From positions 15,809-79,808 of the forward strand of contig JAZRDO010000001.1 in NCBI GenBank assembly GCA_045660325.1: a stretch of 64,000 nucleotides of DNA, given 5' to 3'. The notes beneath the pieces are model-generated. The model worked only from the letters and a program-made list of their open reading frames with translations, made no database searches and was not told where the DNA came from. This document shows, piece after piece, positions 7,260 to 17,827 of this stretch. The translations under genes and the position numbers were made by a program. Within the stretch, counting starts at the first letter, position 1; the number at the start of each line of letters is the position of its first letter. This stretch comes from SVTX01 sp045660325 (GTDB lineage: Bacteria > Bacillota > Clostridia > Oscillospirales > CAG-272).

Positions 7260-10200
7260 TCCACTCGCCCTCCTTGTTCTTTTCAATATCTCTTATATCA
7301 AGAGTAAGGATTCTCGATATACCGTGCTCGGGCATCGTTACGCCGTAAAGACGTGTTGCAGCCGCCATCGTGCCTCGTCTGTGCGAGATCATGATGAACT
7401 GCGTGCCGTCGGAATATCTCTTTATGTACTGTGCAAGTCGTTCTACGTTAACCTCGTCAAGCGCCGCCTCAATTTCGTCGAGAATGCAGAACGGTGTGGG
7501 GTTAACCTTCAAAATTGCAAAGAACAACGCTACGCCTACGAATGCCTGCTCGCCACCCGACAGCTGCATAAGATTCTTGATGATCTTGCCGGGAGGTGCC
7601 GCCTTGATCTCAATACCGCTCTCAAGCACGTTCTCGGGGTCTGTAAGATAAAGCTCTGCAGAGCCACCACCGAAAAGCTCTCTGAAGGTAATGCCGAAGT
7701 TTTCGTTGATCTTATTGAAGGACTCAATAAACGCCGCCTTCATCTCAACCTCAAGCTTTGAAATAACGCCCGTAAGCTCAACCTTCGACTTATTAAGGTC
7801 GTCGATCTGCGCCGACATATAGTCATATCTTTCCTTGACCTCGCGGTACTTATTCACGGAATCAAGGTCAACGTGTCCTATACTGCGAAGCTTGTTCTTG
7901 CACTCGGTCTGAATACGAACGTACTCCGCGTGATTCTCTCGGGTAACCTCGGGATATCCAAGAGATACCGCATCCGCGCGTGTTAATTCGTAGTCGTCCC
8001 AGAGCTTGCTTGCAAGCTTGTCGTAAGCTTCGCGAAGATTTGCCAGCTTGGATTCGTTTCGGGTATGCTCCTGGAATACGACCTCCTTGTGCGACATCTT
8101 CTCACGGATCAGGGCATTTATCTCGTTTGTCTTCTTTTCAAACTCAAGATTGCCCTCGTCGATCTCAGCGCGCTTCGCGTTAAGCTCGGCAAGATTCTTC
8201 TCACCCTCCGCATACGCGCGACGGTTTTCGATCTGCGCTGCCTCAATAGCATTTATTTGAGATGCATAGTCCGCAATTCTCTGATTGTGAGAAACGATAT
8301 CGGTCTCAATAATTCTGATTCTCTCAAAGGAGACGTCAAGCATCGTATTTGCGGATTCAATATCCTTATTCTTTTCACTGTAAGAAATAATAAGCTGTGT
8401 CTTATTCTTTTCTATATCCTCAAGGGAGAACTCGCGCTCAACTCTATTGGCGTTCTTTTCCTCACGGAGAGCTGTGAGCTCCTCGATTCTCTTTGTAATC
8501 TCCGCCTCATCCGCAGTAAGAGAGATAATATCATCGTCATACTGCTCTGCCTTGGAAATAAATTCCTCGTAGTCCGCGCGGAGTCTTGCGATAAGCTGCT
8601 CGTTCGCATCAAGCTTCGCGTTGATCTGTTCAAGCGCCGCCGCTTCGGTATTCTTCAACACCTCGATAAGACTGCGACGGTTGTCAAGGTCTGCAATATC
8701 GTCATTCGTGTCGTCGATATTACTCTTGAGCTTCTTGAGCTCGGCATTATCCGCCTTGATCGCCGCCTCAAGCTCACGCGCCTCAACAGTAAGTCTCTTG
8801 ATCTCGTCTGCGCGGGAAAGCACACCGCCCGCAGTCTTTACAGAGCCGCCCGTAAACGAACCGCCCGCATTGATCTGCTGGCCGTCGAGAGTAACCACTC
8901 TCACCTTGTATTTCATCGCCTTCGCCATAACGGTCGCGTTATCAATATTATCAAACACGAGAGTTCTGCCAAGAAGCGAGCTGATTACGTTTGAAAATTT
9001 AGCATCATAGGAGCAGAGCTTGTCCGCAGTGGAGATATAGCCGTTAAAGCCGCAAGCATCTCTCATCTCGGGAGTCTCGCTCTGGGGACGCATTGAGGTC
9101 AAGGGGAAGAACGTAGCTCTACCCACCTGTCCTTTTTTGAGTGCGAACATAGCCGCCTTTGCGGTCTCTTCATCCTCAACCACGATATTCTGCAAATTCG
9201 CGCCGAGAGCGGTCTCAATTGCAGTTACGTACTTTGAATCAACCGAAATAACCTTTGAGAGCGGGCCGTAAATACGCGCGCATCTCGCACCGCTCACGGT
9301 TGTAACGCGACCTGCCTCGTATTCCTTCATAATAAAGCGAACGCTGTTGGAGTAGCCCTCAAACTGCTCCTCCATAGCCTTAATGGTCGCGATTCTGTGG
9401 TTTGTGGAATCAAATCTATGTGTCTTTGAATTTACGTTCTCATAAAGCTCGCCGTACTCGGAATTCATACCGATAAGCGAATTCTTCTTTTCCGTAATCT
9501 CGTCGTTTATTCTGTTTATTTCTTCTGAATACTTGCCGACAGTTCTTTCCTTTACGCCGCTCTGCTTCTTATAATCCGCGGAAACCGCTTCGTATTCCTC
9601 AATGTCGGAGAGAATCTGCGCGTTTCTGTCGCTGCCGCTATCCTTGGCATTTTCAATTACGGAAATGCGGACTCTGATATCAGTAGCCTCATCCTCAGCC
9701 TTCTTTATATCAACAAGAGCGGTGTCAATTTCCTTTGTAAGCGTTGCGATATCGCACTTAATTGCAAATATCTCGTCCTCAACTGCCTCAAGCCTTGCCT
9801 GAATTTCGGACTTTTCACCCTCAAGAGCCTCTATCTTGCTCTTTTGTGTCTCAACTCTCACCTGCTCGTCGGAAAGATTTGCCGCGAGTGTATCGCGTGT
9901 CATAGCGGATGCCGCGCTCATTTCTCTTGCGTGAGCGAGGTTGCTTTCGTTTACCTTAAATTCACCCTCAAGGGAGAAATTCGCATTCGTCTGCTCGCGG
10001 ATAAGATTAAGCACCTGTGCGGACGCCATTCTGCCGTTCTGCGCCGCCTCAAAAAGCTTCGCGCTTCTCGTATCAAGCGCCTCGATCGCATCCTCCGCGC
10101 TCTTCAAATCAAACGTGGAATGACGAAGACGCTCCTCAGCCGTCGCGATATCCGTCTTATAGCTCTCCGTGTCATAAAGCCAGAGGGATACGTCCGCCTG

Positions 10201-10896
10201 CTTCTTGCGGTCAAGAAGCTCGATGGCACGCTTCGCCTTCTCGCTCTCCTTCTGGAGAGGTCCTACCTGAGACTCGACCTCGGTAAAAATGTCCATAATT
10301 CTGGTCATATTATCCTCGGTCTGGGAGAGCTTTCTCTCCGCCTCACTCTTCTTATGTCTGTACTTAGCAATACCCGACGCGTCCTCAAAGATTCCGCGGC
10401 GCTCGTCGCTCTTTCTGGATACCATATCGGCAATTCTGCCCTGACCGATAATAGAATAACCGTCACGGCCGATACCCGTATTCATAAAGAGCTCGTAGAT
10501 ATCACGAAGTCTTACGCTTCTGCGATTGATAAAGTACTCGCTCTCGCCACCTCTGAAATAACGTCTGGTTACAGTTACCTCATCATAGGGGCAATCAAGC
10601 TTTGACTCCTCTGCGGTGTTGTCAAAGGTTACGGAAACCTCGGCATAGCCCATGGGTCTGCGGCTGTCCGCACCGCCGAAGATAACGTCCTCCATCTTTG
10701 TTCCGCGAAGAGTTTTAGAGGATATCTCACCCAAAACCCAACGCATCGCATCGGCAATATTCGATTTTCCGCTTCCGTTAGGACCTACGATTACGGTAAC
10801 GCCATTGGCACTCTCGCCCGCACTCTCATCAAAGATGAGCTTGGTCTTGTCGGGAAACGATTTAAATCCCTGAAGTTCAATCGACTTTAAATACAC
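7243..10896 (-). CDS. smc: Chromosome segregation protein SMC
   Basis: This is the condensin ATPase that works with ScpA and ScpB, both encoded at 26028-27405 in this window. The N-terminal head has GPNGSGKSNIADAMRW (Walker A). Two long coiled coils flank a hinge near residues 510-670 (GPLSKVISVDSKY through FTGGS). The C-terminal head has the signature LSGGEQAFVGVALFFAI and Walker B PFCILDEIEAALDE. I place the start at a GTG giving (M)YLKSIELQGFKSF, with AAAGGA 8 nt upstream; the in-frame ATG at 10926 only adds ten basic residues not typical of SMC. The length is then 1217 residues. Confidence 0.95.
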   Translation of the reverse strand: MYLKSIELQGFKSFPDKTKLIFDESAGESANGVTVIVGPNGSGKSNIADAMRWVLGEISSKTLRGTKMEDVIFGGADSRRPMGYAEVSVTFDNTAEESKLDCPYDEVTVTRRYFRGGESEYFINRRSVRLRDIYELFMNTGIGRDGYSIIGQGRIADMVSRKSDERRGIFEDASGIAKYRHKKSEAERKLSQTEDNMTRIMDIFTEVESQVGPLQKESEKAKRAIELLDRKKQADVSLWLYDTESYKTDIATAEERLRHSTFDLKSAEDAIEALDTRSAKLFEAAQNGRMASAQVLNLIREQTNANFSLEGEFKVNESNLAHAREMSAASAMTRDTLAANLSDEQVRVETQKSKIEALEGEKSEIQARLEAVEDEIFAIKCDIATLTKEIDTALVDIKKAEDEATDIRVRISVIENAKDSGSDRNAQILSDIEEYEAVSADYKKQSGVKERTVGKYSEEINRINDEITEKKNSLIGMNSEYGELYENVNSKTHRFDSTNHRIATIKAMEEQFEGYSNSVRFIMKEYEAGRVTTVSGARCARIYGPLSKVISVDSKYVTAIETALGANLQNIVVEDEETAKAAMFALKKGQVGRATFFPLTSMRPQSETPEMRDACGFNGYISTADKLCSYDAKFSNVISSLLGRTLVFDNIDNATVMAKAMKYKVRVVTLDGQQINAGGSFTGGSVKTAGGVLSRADEIKRLTVEARELEAAIKADNAELKKLKSNIDDTNDDIADLDNRRSLIEVLKNTEAAALEQINAKLDANEQLIARLRADYEEFISKAEQYDDDIISLTADEAEITKRIEELTALREEKNANRVEREFSLEDIEKNKTQLIISYSEKNKDIESANTMLDVSFERIRIIETDIVSHNQRIADYASQINAIEAAQIENRRAYAEGEKNLAELNAKRAEIDEGNLEFEKKTNEINALIREKMSHKEVVFQEHTRNESKLANLREAYDKLASKLWDDYELTRADAVSLGYPEVTRENHAEYVRIQTECKNKLRSIGHVDLDSVNKYREVKERYDYMSAQIDDLNKSKVELTGVISKLEVEMKAAFIESFNKINENFGITFRELFGGGSAELYLTDPENVLESGIEIKAAPPGKIIKNLMQLSGGEQAFVGVALFFAILKVNPTPFCILDEIEAALDEVNVERLAQYIKRYSDGTQFIMISHRRGTMAAATRLYGVTMPEHGISRILTLDIRDIEKNKEGEWNGIFE

Positions 10897-10942
10897 GTTT
10901 TTTCCTTTCCGCCGAATTCTCGGCAAGATAGCTTAACAAATA

Positions 10943-11983
10943 TTAGGAAAGGCTTACAAGCCTTATATTTTCTATGTCTCCCCTCTCGCGTATCTTGATT
11001 TTCTCGATACCGAAGGTGTCTTTTATTCTCTCGCGGTTACGGCCGCGCTGACCGAGAAGCTTGGATGTGTGTCCCGAAGGGATCTCAAATTCGGCTTCAC
11101 TATACTGTTTACCGCACGCCGCGCCCCTTATGCTCTCGCACATAATATCAAAGTAAAGCTCGCCTATGACAAGCTCTCCCATAGCCGCGTGATTTGCGCC
11201 TCCGAGAACGCAGGTGTCGTCTGCGAGGTTGTCCGATGCGCAAAGACCGATTCTTATGCAATCAACTCCGCGAGCATTGAAAACGCCAAGCGCCGCGGCG
11301 CTTCTTTTTATCGCATCTTCAAGCTCAAGAGGAGTATATTCTCCATTCCTTGTCATGTCCGCAAGCTCGGTGTCGTAGAATACAACTGTGGGATAAATTC
11401 TTGCGCCGTCGCATCCCATATCCGAAATTTTATGTGCGGTATATATCTCTTTTTCCATACTTGAATCAGGCAGGCCTATCATCATCTGACCGACAAGATA
11501 ATGGCCGCGCTCCTTGATCATTCGGCACGCCGCCTCAGCCTGTGCCGCCGTATGACCTCGCTTTGACGATAGGAGCACCCCGTCGTCCATACTCTGAAGC
11601 CCTAATTCAATCGCGCTTACGGTGTAATTTGCAAGAATATCAAGTATCTCGCCGTCTATATAATCAGGACGTGTAGACATTCTCACACCAACGACACGGG
11701 CACGTCCGTCGTCATCGCGTCTTACAAACTCCTCTGCAATATCAAGCAAACAGATCATCTGCTCGCGATCAATTCCCGTAAACGAGCCGCCGAAATACGC
11801 GATCTCGACCTCTGCATCGGGATGAATCGTATCAAGCGCGGTATTAATTTCATTTCTCACACCCCGGATATCAAAGCAGCTCTTTCCTGAAATTGATCTT
11901 TGGTTGCAGAAAACGCACATATTCGGGCAACCCATGTGAGGAATGAATATCGGAATATTTTTGTGTTTATTTTTCATTTTCAA
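10943..11983 (-). CDS. Radical SAM protein (Elp3-like, YhcC-type)
   Basis: Residues 18-30 read MGCPNMCVFCNQR and supply the C-x3-C-x2-C that binds the 4Fe-4S cluster of radical SAM enzymes. AYFGGSFTGID near 63, GVRMSTRPDYID near 100 and ELGLQSMDDGVL near 125 are typical of the Elp3/MiaB-like radical SAM core. The family lies between rnc and smc in many Clostridia; its substrate is not established, though tRNA modification is a fair guess. There is no acetyltransferase domain as in true Elp3. It overlaps the rnc stop by 4 nt. The length is 346 residues. Confidence 0.88.
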   Translation of the reverse strand: MKMKNKHKNIPIFIPHMGCPNMCVFCNQRSISGKSCFDIRGVRNEINTALDTIHPDAEVEIAYFGGSFTGIDREQMICLLDIAEEFVRRDDDGRARVVGVRMSTRPDYIDGEILDILANYTVSAIELGLQSMDDGVLLSSKRGHTAAQAEAACRMIKERGHYLVGQMMIGLPDSSMEKEIYTAHKISDMGCDGARIYPTVVFYDTELADMTRNGEYTPLELEDAIKRSAAALGVFNARGVDCIRIGLCASDNLADDTCVLGGANHAAMGELVIGELYFDIMCESIRGAACGKQYSEAEFEIPSGHTSKLLGQRGRNRERIKDTFGIEKIKIRERGDIENIRLVSLS

Positions 11984-12708
11984 AGGCTCTCAACCGAGAA
12001 AAGCTTCAATGCTTCCTTTGCGGCGTTCTGCTCCGCGGCTCTCTTGCTTCTTCCCTCGCCTCTGCCGATAACGTTGGAATTAAGTCTCGCCTCAACGCAA
12101 AAGACCTTCATGTGATCGGGGCCCGACTCACTTACGGTAACGTATTCAAGGAAGTCGCCCTCTGCCTGCTGAACGAACTGCTGAAGCATGGTTTTCGCAT
12201 CTGCGGAAAATCCGCTCGTACGAAGGGACGCGATCTCTTCCTTGATAAACGGCAAAAGAAATCTCTCGCACTCGGCAAAGCCACCCTCTCCCGCGTCTAT
12301 GTACATTGATGCTAAAAGCGCCTCAAACGCGTCGGCAAGAATCGACTTTCTGTGTCTGCCCTGATTCTTTTCCTCACCGATACCGAGAAGAAGATATTTG
12401 CCAAGACCGAGCTTTTCAGAATAGCCCGAGAGCGCTCTCTCGCAAACGACCTCCGCTCTCATTCTCGTAAGTTCCCCTTCGGGACAGTCGGGAAATTCAC
12501 GGTAGAGATATCTGCTCGTGATGAGGGACAGAACGCTGTCGCCGAGGAACTCAAGTCTCTCGTTGCAAAGAATATGATGATTCTTCGCGCCCGACTCGTT
12601 TGAATAAGACGAGTGGGTAAGCGCTCTTTGCAAAAGCATCTTATCGCGGAACTGATATTTAATTTTTCCTTCAAGCGCATGCTCTCCAAACGGACTTACG
12701 TGCGACAC
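11980..12708 (-). CDS. rnc: Ribonuclease III
   Basis: This 242-residue enzyme cleaves double-stranded RNA in rRNA and mRNA processing. The signature NERLEFLGDSVLSLI at about 49-63 carries the catalytic acidic residues, and DAFEALLASMYIDAG follows near 127. A C-terminal double-stranded RNA-binding domain starts near 165 (DAKTMLQQFVQQ) and ends with KRAAEQNAAKEAL. The start codon is GTG with GGAGG 7 nt upstream. It precedes the radical SAM gene and smc, the usual clostridial order. Confidence 0.96.
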   Translation of the reverse strand: MSHVSPFGEHALEGKIKYQFRDKMLLQRALTHSSYSNESGAKNHHILCNERLEFLGDSVLSLITSRYLYREFPDCPEGELTRMRAEVVCERALSGYSEKLGLGKYLLLGIGEEKNQGRHRKSILADAFEALLASMYIDAGEGGFAECERFLLPFIKEEIASLRTSGFSADAKTMLQQFVQQAEGDFLEYVTVSESGPDHMKVFCVEARLNSNVIGRGEGRSKRAAEQNAAKEALKLFSVESL

Positions 12709-12722
12709 GGTTAAACCTCCAT

Positions 12723-14081
12723 TTATACGGGCTCATTGCCCTTTATCTCATATTTTTCAATAATTTCCGACAAAGCGGTAAGCGCTCTGTCCGCAACCAC
12801 CTCGTACTTTGCGACCTTGCCGCCGCGCACTCTGTATCCGAGGGGCGCGATAATGCCGAAATTCGCGTTCATCGGAACGAAATTTCCGCTCATATTACCT
12901 GTGCTGATATAATTTGCCATAGCGCCGATCATTGTCGTATCGGGGAATATAATGGGCTCTTCTCCGAGCGCACGTCTTGCCGCATTTACACCTGCGACAA
13001 AGCCCGAGCCCGTGGACTCGATATATCCCTCAACGCCCGTCATCTGACCTGCAAAATAAATATCGGGCTTCTCTATCATAGCGTAATCTCTGCCAAGCAC
13101 ACCGGGAGAAGAAAGATACGTGTTTCTGTGCATAATTCCGTATCTTAAAAATTCCGCATTTTCAAGACCGGGGATCATTGAGAACACTCTCTTCTGCTCG
13201 GGGAATGCAAGATGTGTCTGGAAGCCTACGAGGTTATACATAGTTCCCTCTTTATTCTCCTTGCGGAGCTGAACTACGGCGTATGCCTCCTCGCCCGTTC
13301 TCTTATCAACGAGACCTACGGGCTTGAGGGGACCGAAAAGAAGAGTATCGTGTCCGCGACGAGCCATAACCTCAACGGGCATACAGCCCTCGAATACCTT
13401 AAGCTCCTTCTGGCTTTCCTTATCAAAATCGTGAAGCTCCGCCTCACGAGCTGAAATAAGCTCGTTATAAAACGCGTCGTACTGCTCACGGTTCATAGGA
13501 CAGTTGAGATAGTCCGCATCGCCCTTATCGTATCTTGAAGCAGCGTAAACTATGTCGTAGTTAATAGAATCCGCATCAACGATAGGAGCCGCCGCATCAA
13601 AGAAATGAAGCGAGCCGATGCCTATCTGCTTTTCAATATAGTCCGCCATTCCCTCGCTTGTTAGGGGACCTGTGGCAATAATAGTAATTTTTCCGTCCTC
13701 AACCGAGGTAGCCTCTTTCTCGATAACCTCAATGTTAGGATGATTTTTTATCTTATCGGTAATGTAGCCCGAGAAGATATTTCTGTCCACCGCAAGAGCC
13801 GAGCCCGCGGGAACACGCGCAAAGTATGCCGCCTGCATAATGAGTGAGCCCATTCTGTGAAGCTCCTCCTTAAGAAGACCTGATGCGACGGTAACTCTGT
13901 CCGAGCGAAGGGAGTTTGAGCAAACAAGCTCCGCAAAGCTCTCGGAGTGATGAGCGGGAGTAAACTTATGAGGCTTCATCTCAAAAAGTCGAACGTGAAC
14001 TCCGCGCTCCGCCGCCTGCCAGGCTGCCTCGCAGCCTGCAAGACCTGCGCCAAATATATCAATTGAAATTCTGTTTTCCAT
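12723..14081 (-). CDS. trmFO: Folate-dependent tRNA (uracil-54) methyltransferase TrmFO
   Basis: This FAD enzyme methylates U54 of tRNA to ribothymidine using methylenetetrahydrofolate. Evidence includes the dinucleotide-binding IFGAGLAGCEAAWQAAERG at the N-terminus, FELVCSNSLRSD-type sequence near 50 and PALSSPGVLGRDYAMI-like sequence plus QMTGVEGYIESTGSG toward the C-terminus. The length of 452 residues is normal. It lies between topA and rnc; the topA-trmFO pairing is conserved across Firmicutes. Confidence 0.96.
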   Translation of the reverse strand: MENRISIDIFGAGLAGCEAAWQAAERGVHVRLFEMKPHKFTPAHHSESFAELVCSNSLRSDRVTVASGLLKEELHRMGSLIMQAAYFARVPAGSALAVDRNIFSGYITDKIKNHPNIEVIEKEATSVEDGKITIIATGPLTSEGMADYIEKQIGIGSLHFFDAAAPIVDADSINYDIVYAASRYDKGDADYLNCPMNREQYDAFYNELISAREAELHDFDKESQKELKVFEGCMPVEVMARRGHDTLLFGPLKPVGLVDKRTGEEAYAVVQLRKENKEGTMYNLVGFQTHLAFPEQKRVFSMIPGLENAEFLRYGIMHRNTYLSSPGVLGRDYAMIEKPDIYFAGQMTGVEGYIESTGSGFVAGVNAARRALGEEPIIFPDTTMIGAMANYISTGNMSGNFVPMNANFGIIAPLGYRVRGGKVAKYEVVADRALTALSEIIEKYEIKGNEPV

Positions 14082-14103
14082 TAATTTTTCCTTTAAAGCT
14101 TAA

Positions 14104-16434
14104 TTAAGCCTCTACGCCGTCATTTTCGGCGGGCTTTGTAAACTTACAGCCGTTTGTATGACAAACGAGGACGGGCTTACCCTTCTTTCTGAAAAGGATC
14201 TTACCGCAATCGGGACATCTTTCGTTCGTGGGCATATCCCATGACGAGAAGCCGCACTCGGGATACTTTTCACAGCTGTAGAACACGGTCTTGTTCTTAC
14301 CGTGCTTCATAACTACCTTAGATCCACACTCGGGACAAGAAACGCCGATATCCTTCTGCTTTGCCTTTGTCGTCTTACAGTTAGGATAATTTATGCAAGC
14401 ATAGAAGCTGCCGAAGCGTCCTGTACGAAGCACCATATCGCCTCCGCACTTATCACACTTGAAGTCCGCCACGATAAGCTTCTTCTCTTCCTTTATTTCC
14501 TCAGGCTTTACCTCGGGAGACACGGGGATCTCAACGACATCCTCCTTCTCCGCTACCTGATCCTCGGTCACAAAGGGCTTTGTGTTGCGGCAACGGGGGT
14601 AATTGGGACAAGCCACGAACTTACCGAACTTACCGTTCTTTACTACCATGCGGGAGCCGCACTTTTCACAAATGATATCGGTCTCCTCAACGGGCACCTC
14701 AATGATCTTCTCCTCAAGCTTGCGCTCCGCCTCGGAGAGCTGAACCGAAAAGCCACCCCAGAAGGAATCGAGAACCTCGAGCATCGTAACGCTGCCCTTT
14801 TCGATTTCGTCAAGACGTGTTTCAATATCAGCCGTAAACTTATAGTCAACTACGGAATTAAAGTTTTCAAGCATAAGATCGTTTGTGATCTCGCCCAAAG
14901 ACGTGGGAACGAGGGACTTGCCGTCTCTCTTTACGTAGTTTCTCTGAATAATTGTCGTGATAATAGAAGAGAAGGTACTGGGTCTGCCGATGCCCTTTTC
15001 TTCAAGGAACTTAATAAGAGTTGCTTCAGTATATCTCTTGGGAGCCTCTGTAAAATGCTTCGCGGGCATTGTCTTTGAAAGAGCAAGAATATCTCCCTCG
15101 TTAATTGCGGGGATCTTGCCGTCTCTTACCTCGCGCAGCTCGTCGTGAGTCTTTGTCTGCTCGTCCTCACTCTCCTCGTAAATAGCCATATAGCCGGGGA
15201 ACGTAACGGTATAGCTTGCCGCACGGAAGATATAGCCCGAGTTTTCAATGTCAACCGAAACGGTCGCAAGAGTTGCGGACTGCATCTGGCTCGCTACGAA
15301 TCTTTCCCAAATAAGCTTATAGATCTTAAACTGATCGGGTGTAAGATATGCCTTGATCTTCTGGGGCTCAAGGTTTACGTTAGAGGGACGGATCGCCTCG
15401 TGCGCGTCCTGTGCGCCCGACTTTGTCTTATATATTCTGGGCTCGTCAGTATTGTACTGCTCGCCGTACTTTTCACCGATAAACTTACGTGTAGCCTCCT
15501 GAGCCTCAGCGGACACACGGAGAGAGTCGGTACGCATATATGTGATAAGACCCTGTACGCCGCCGTTCTCTGCGCCTACGTTAATACCTTCGTAAAGCTC
15601 CTGAGCCACTCTCATGGTTCTCTGGGACTGGAAGGAAAGCTTCTTAGACGCCTCCTGCTGAAGCGTGGAGGTAATAAAGGGAGGAGTGGGTGCCTTTGCT
15701 CTTTCAGCCTTTGTAACGCCCGCAACCTTAAAATCGCCATTGGAGATCGCTTCAACGATAGCCATAGCCTGCGCTTCGTTCGTAAGATCCATCTTACCGT
15801 TAGCGTCGCCGTAGAATTTAACCGTGAAGGGCTTACCGTCGGAGAGAAGCTCCGCGTCGATCGTCCAATATTCAACGGGAACGAAATTTCGGATCTCCTC
15901 CTCGCGCTCAACGATAATTCTTGTCGCAACCGACTGAACTCGTCCAGCGGAAAGACCGCTCTTTACGTTTTTCCAAAGCAGCGGAGAAAGCTTATAGCCC
16001 ACGATTCTGTCAAGAATTCTTCTTGTCTGCTGAGCGTTTACAACGTCCATATCAATAGTTCTGGGCTGCTTGATCGCACTCTTCACAACGCTCTTTGTGA
16101 TTTCGTTAAAGGTAACTCTCATCGTCTTTTCAAGCGGAATGCCAAGCACGTTTGCAACGTGCCAAGCGATCGCCTCACCCTCGCCGTCAGGGTCAGTCGC
16201 AAGGTAGATCTTATTCGCCGCCTTGGCTTCCTTCTTGATTTCCTTGATAAGGTCGCCCTTACCTCTTATGTTGATGTAGTGTGCCTCAAAGTCCTTGTCA
16301 ATGTCAATACCCATGCTGGACTTGGGAAGGTCGCGCACGTGTCCTACGGTCGCGATAACCTTATAATTTGAACCAAGATAGCTCTTGACCGTATTACTCT
16401 TTGAGGGAGACTCCATTATTACGAGATTTGCCAT
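14104..16434 (-). CDS. topA: DNA topoisomerase I
   Basis: This type IA topoisomerase relaxes negative supercoils. The Toprim domain begins LVIMESPSKSNTVKSYLG and contains YLATDPDGEGEAIAWH near residue 80. The active-site tyrosine lies in GLITYMRTDSLRVS near 300. The C-terminal 190 residues hold four zinc ribbons, starting CEKCGSRM, CDKCGGDM, CPECGSKV and CPDCGKIL. The length is 776 residues. It sits between dprA and trmFO, as in Bacillus (dprA-topA-trmFO). Confidence 0.97.
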   Translation of the reverse strand: MANLVIMESPSKSNTVKSYLGSNYKVIATVGHVRDLPKSSMGIDIDKDFEAHYINIRGKGDLIKEIKKEAKAANKIYLATDPDGEGEAIAWHVANVLGIPLEKTMRVTFNEITKSVVKSAIKQPRTIDMDVVNAQQTRRILDRIVGYKLSPLLWKNVKSGLSAGRVQSVATRIIVEREEEIRNFVPVEYWTIDAELLSDGKPFTVKFYGDANGKMDLTNEAQAMAIVEAISNGDFKVAGVTKAERAKAPTPPFITSTLQQEASKKLSFQSQRTMRVAQELYEGINVGAENGGVQGLITYMRTDSLRVSAEAQEATRKFIGEKYGEQYNTDEPRIYKTKSGAQDAHEAIRPSNVNLEPQKIKAYLTPDQFKIYKLIWERFVASQMQSATLATVSVDIENSGYIFRAASYTVTFPGYMAIYEESEDEQTKTHDELREVRDGKIPAINEGDILALSKTMPAKHFTEAPKRYTEATLIKFLEEKGIGRPSTFSSIITTIIQRNYVKRDGKSLVPTSLGEITNDLMLENFNSVVDYKFTADIETRLDEIEKGSVTMLEVLDSFWGGFSVQLSEAERKLEEKIIEVPVEETDIICEKCGSRMVVKNGKFGKFVACPNYPRCRNTKPFVTEDQVAEKEDVVEIPVSPEVKPEEIKEEKKLIVADFKCDKCGGDMVLRTGRFGSFYACINYPNCKTTKAKQKDIGVSCPECGSKVVMKHGKNKTVFYSCEKYPECGFSSWDMPTNERCPDCGKILFRKKGKPVLVCHTNGCKFTKPAENDGVEA

Positions 16435-16466
16435 TTTTATTCTGTACTCCGTTTATATTAATTTTA

Positions 16467-17804
16467 TTATTTTCTTATGTAAAGCGCCCCGGGAAGCGAG
16501 GAGATAAGACCCTTGATCTCAAGGATGGTGAGTGATGACATGATCTCTCCCATCGTAAAGCCAAGCTTCATAAGTCCGTCTACCGTAATGGGCTTGTCAA
16601 GAGGAATTTCGTTGAAGACCGCTCTCTGCTTTTCGTTCAGAGTTTCGATTATCTTCTGACTCATATCCGACACGTGCGCCTCCTCTTTAGGCTCGGCGGT
16701 CGGCTTTGCTTCTTCCTTCGGAGTGTCTGCCTTCGCCTTACTAGTGGCTTTTCTTGAAGCCTTCTTTTCGGCGCGACGTCGCTCCTCCATATCGGAGATC
16801 TCAGCCTTAAGCGGATCGCTCACAGGCTTCTCCGAATAATACCTTACGCTTACCTCCATATCTCTTACGGCGCGAAGGTCGATGTCCGAGCACTTCTCCG
16901 CCCTTGAGAGCGCTGAGGTATTCAAGGTATCTCTGTAAATATAAGTGTAATTCTGTATAACATCTCTGCCGCACAAAACTGCCTGCGCTCCGTCGCGGAT
17001 GAGGGAATTCGTGCCGCTTGTGTTTCTGCCGTCAATGTTACCCGGAACGGCATAGATATCCCTGCCCTGAAGGATCGCTTCCTTGGCAGTTATCATAGCG
17101 CCGCTTCCGATGTCGGCGTCAACTATAAGTGTGCCCTGAGCAAGACCGCTTATAATTCGGTTTCTCACGGGGAAATTTATGCCTTGAGGCTTTGTAGACG
17201 GCGGATATTCGGTAATGATCGCGCCGTTGTGCGCGATAATCTTTTCTAAGGTTGCATGCTCCTTGGGATATACCACGTCAATACCGCAGCCGAGCACCGC
17301 GATGGTCTTGCCGCCCGCGGTAATTGCTCCGCAGGATGCGATGCCGTCAATTCCGAGCGCCATACCGCTGACAATCACAGCACCTGCCGACGCCATCTCG
17401 TATGATATTTTATACGCGTGTCGCATTCCGTATTCGCTCATTCTGCGAGTTCCGACTACCGCGATACAAAGATTGCGGTTAAGGTCGGGCATCTTACCCC
17501 ACACGTAAAGCAATATAGGGGGATTTTTGAGTGAGCGGAGACTCTTAGGATATTCCTCGTCGCCAAAATTCAACGTCTGCACGTTATATCTTGCGCAGTA
17601 CGACGTAATCTTGGACGCATAAGTAAGGCTCTTGTCGGAGAGGAGCTCTGCATATTTTTCGCCAATACCTGCCTCGGTATAGGTGTCAAAATCCGCGTTA
17701 TAAATACTTTCAATATCCGAAAGCTTATTGTAGATATCATAAAATACGGGCGATGCCGCGCCGAGCTTCAACGATAACCACATCCACAAAAGATCTCTAT
17801 TCAT
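16467..17804 (-). CDS. dprA: DNA processing protein DprA
   Basis: DprA binds incoming single-stranded DNA and loads RecA during natural transformation. The Rossmann-like core shows AVVGTRRMSEYG near residue 112, VIVSGMALGIDGIAS near 145, AVLGCGIDVVYPKEH near 172 and NRIISGLAQGTLIVDA near 215. The core is followed by a charged, Lys/Ala/Glu-rich linker (about 330-380) and a C-terminal winged-helix part (KPITVDGLMKLGF). I start at MNRDLLW, which has GGGGAG 5 nt upstream; an upstream GTG would include that site. The other competence genes are not in the window, so transformability is unknown. Confidence 0.92.
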   Translation of the reverse strand: MNRDLLWMWLSLKLGAASPVFYDIYNKLSDIESIYNADFDTYTEAGIGEKYAELLSDKSLTYASKITSYCARYNVQTLNFGDEEYPKSLRSLKNPPILLYVWGKMPDLNRNLCIAVVGTRRMSEYGMRHAYKISYEMASAGAVIVSGMALGIDGIASCGAITAGGKTIAVLGCGIDVVYPKEHATLEKIIAHNGAIITEYPPSTKPQGINFPVRNRIISGLAQGTLIVDADIGSGAMITAKEAILQGRDIYAVPGNIDGRNTSGTNSLIRDGAQAVLCGRDVIQNYTYIYRDTLNTSALSRAEKCSDIDLRAVRDMEVSVRYYSEKPVSDPLKAEISDMEERRRAEKKASRKATSKAKADTPKEEAKPTAEPKEEAHVSDMSQKIIETLNEKQRAVFNEIPLDKPITVDGLMKLGFTMGEIMSSLTILEIKGLISSLPGALYIRK

Positions 17805-17827
17805 AACTCTCCCCACCTTTTAAAATT

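Noticed and set aside
8065..8994. Open frame of about 310 codons inside smc
   Set aside because: Opposite strand to smc coiled coil; composition is an artefact of the coiled-coil codons.
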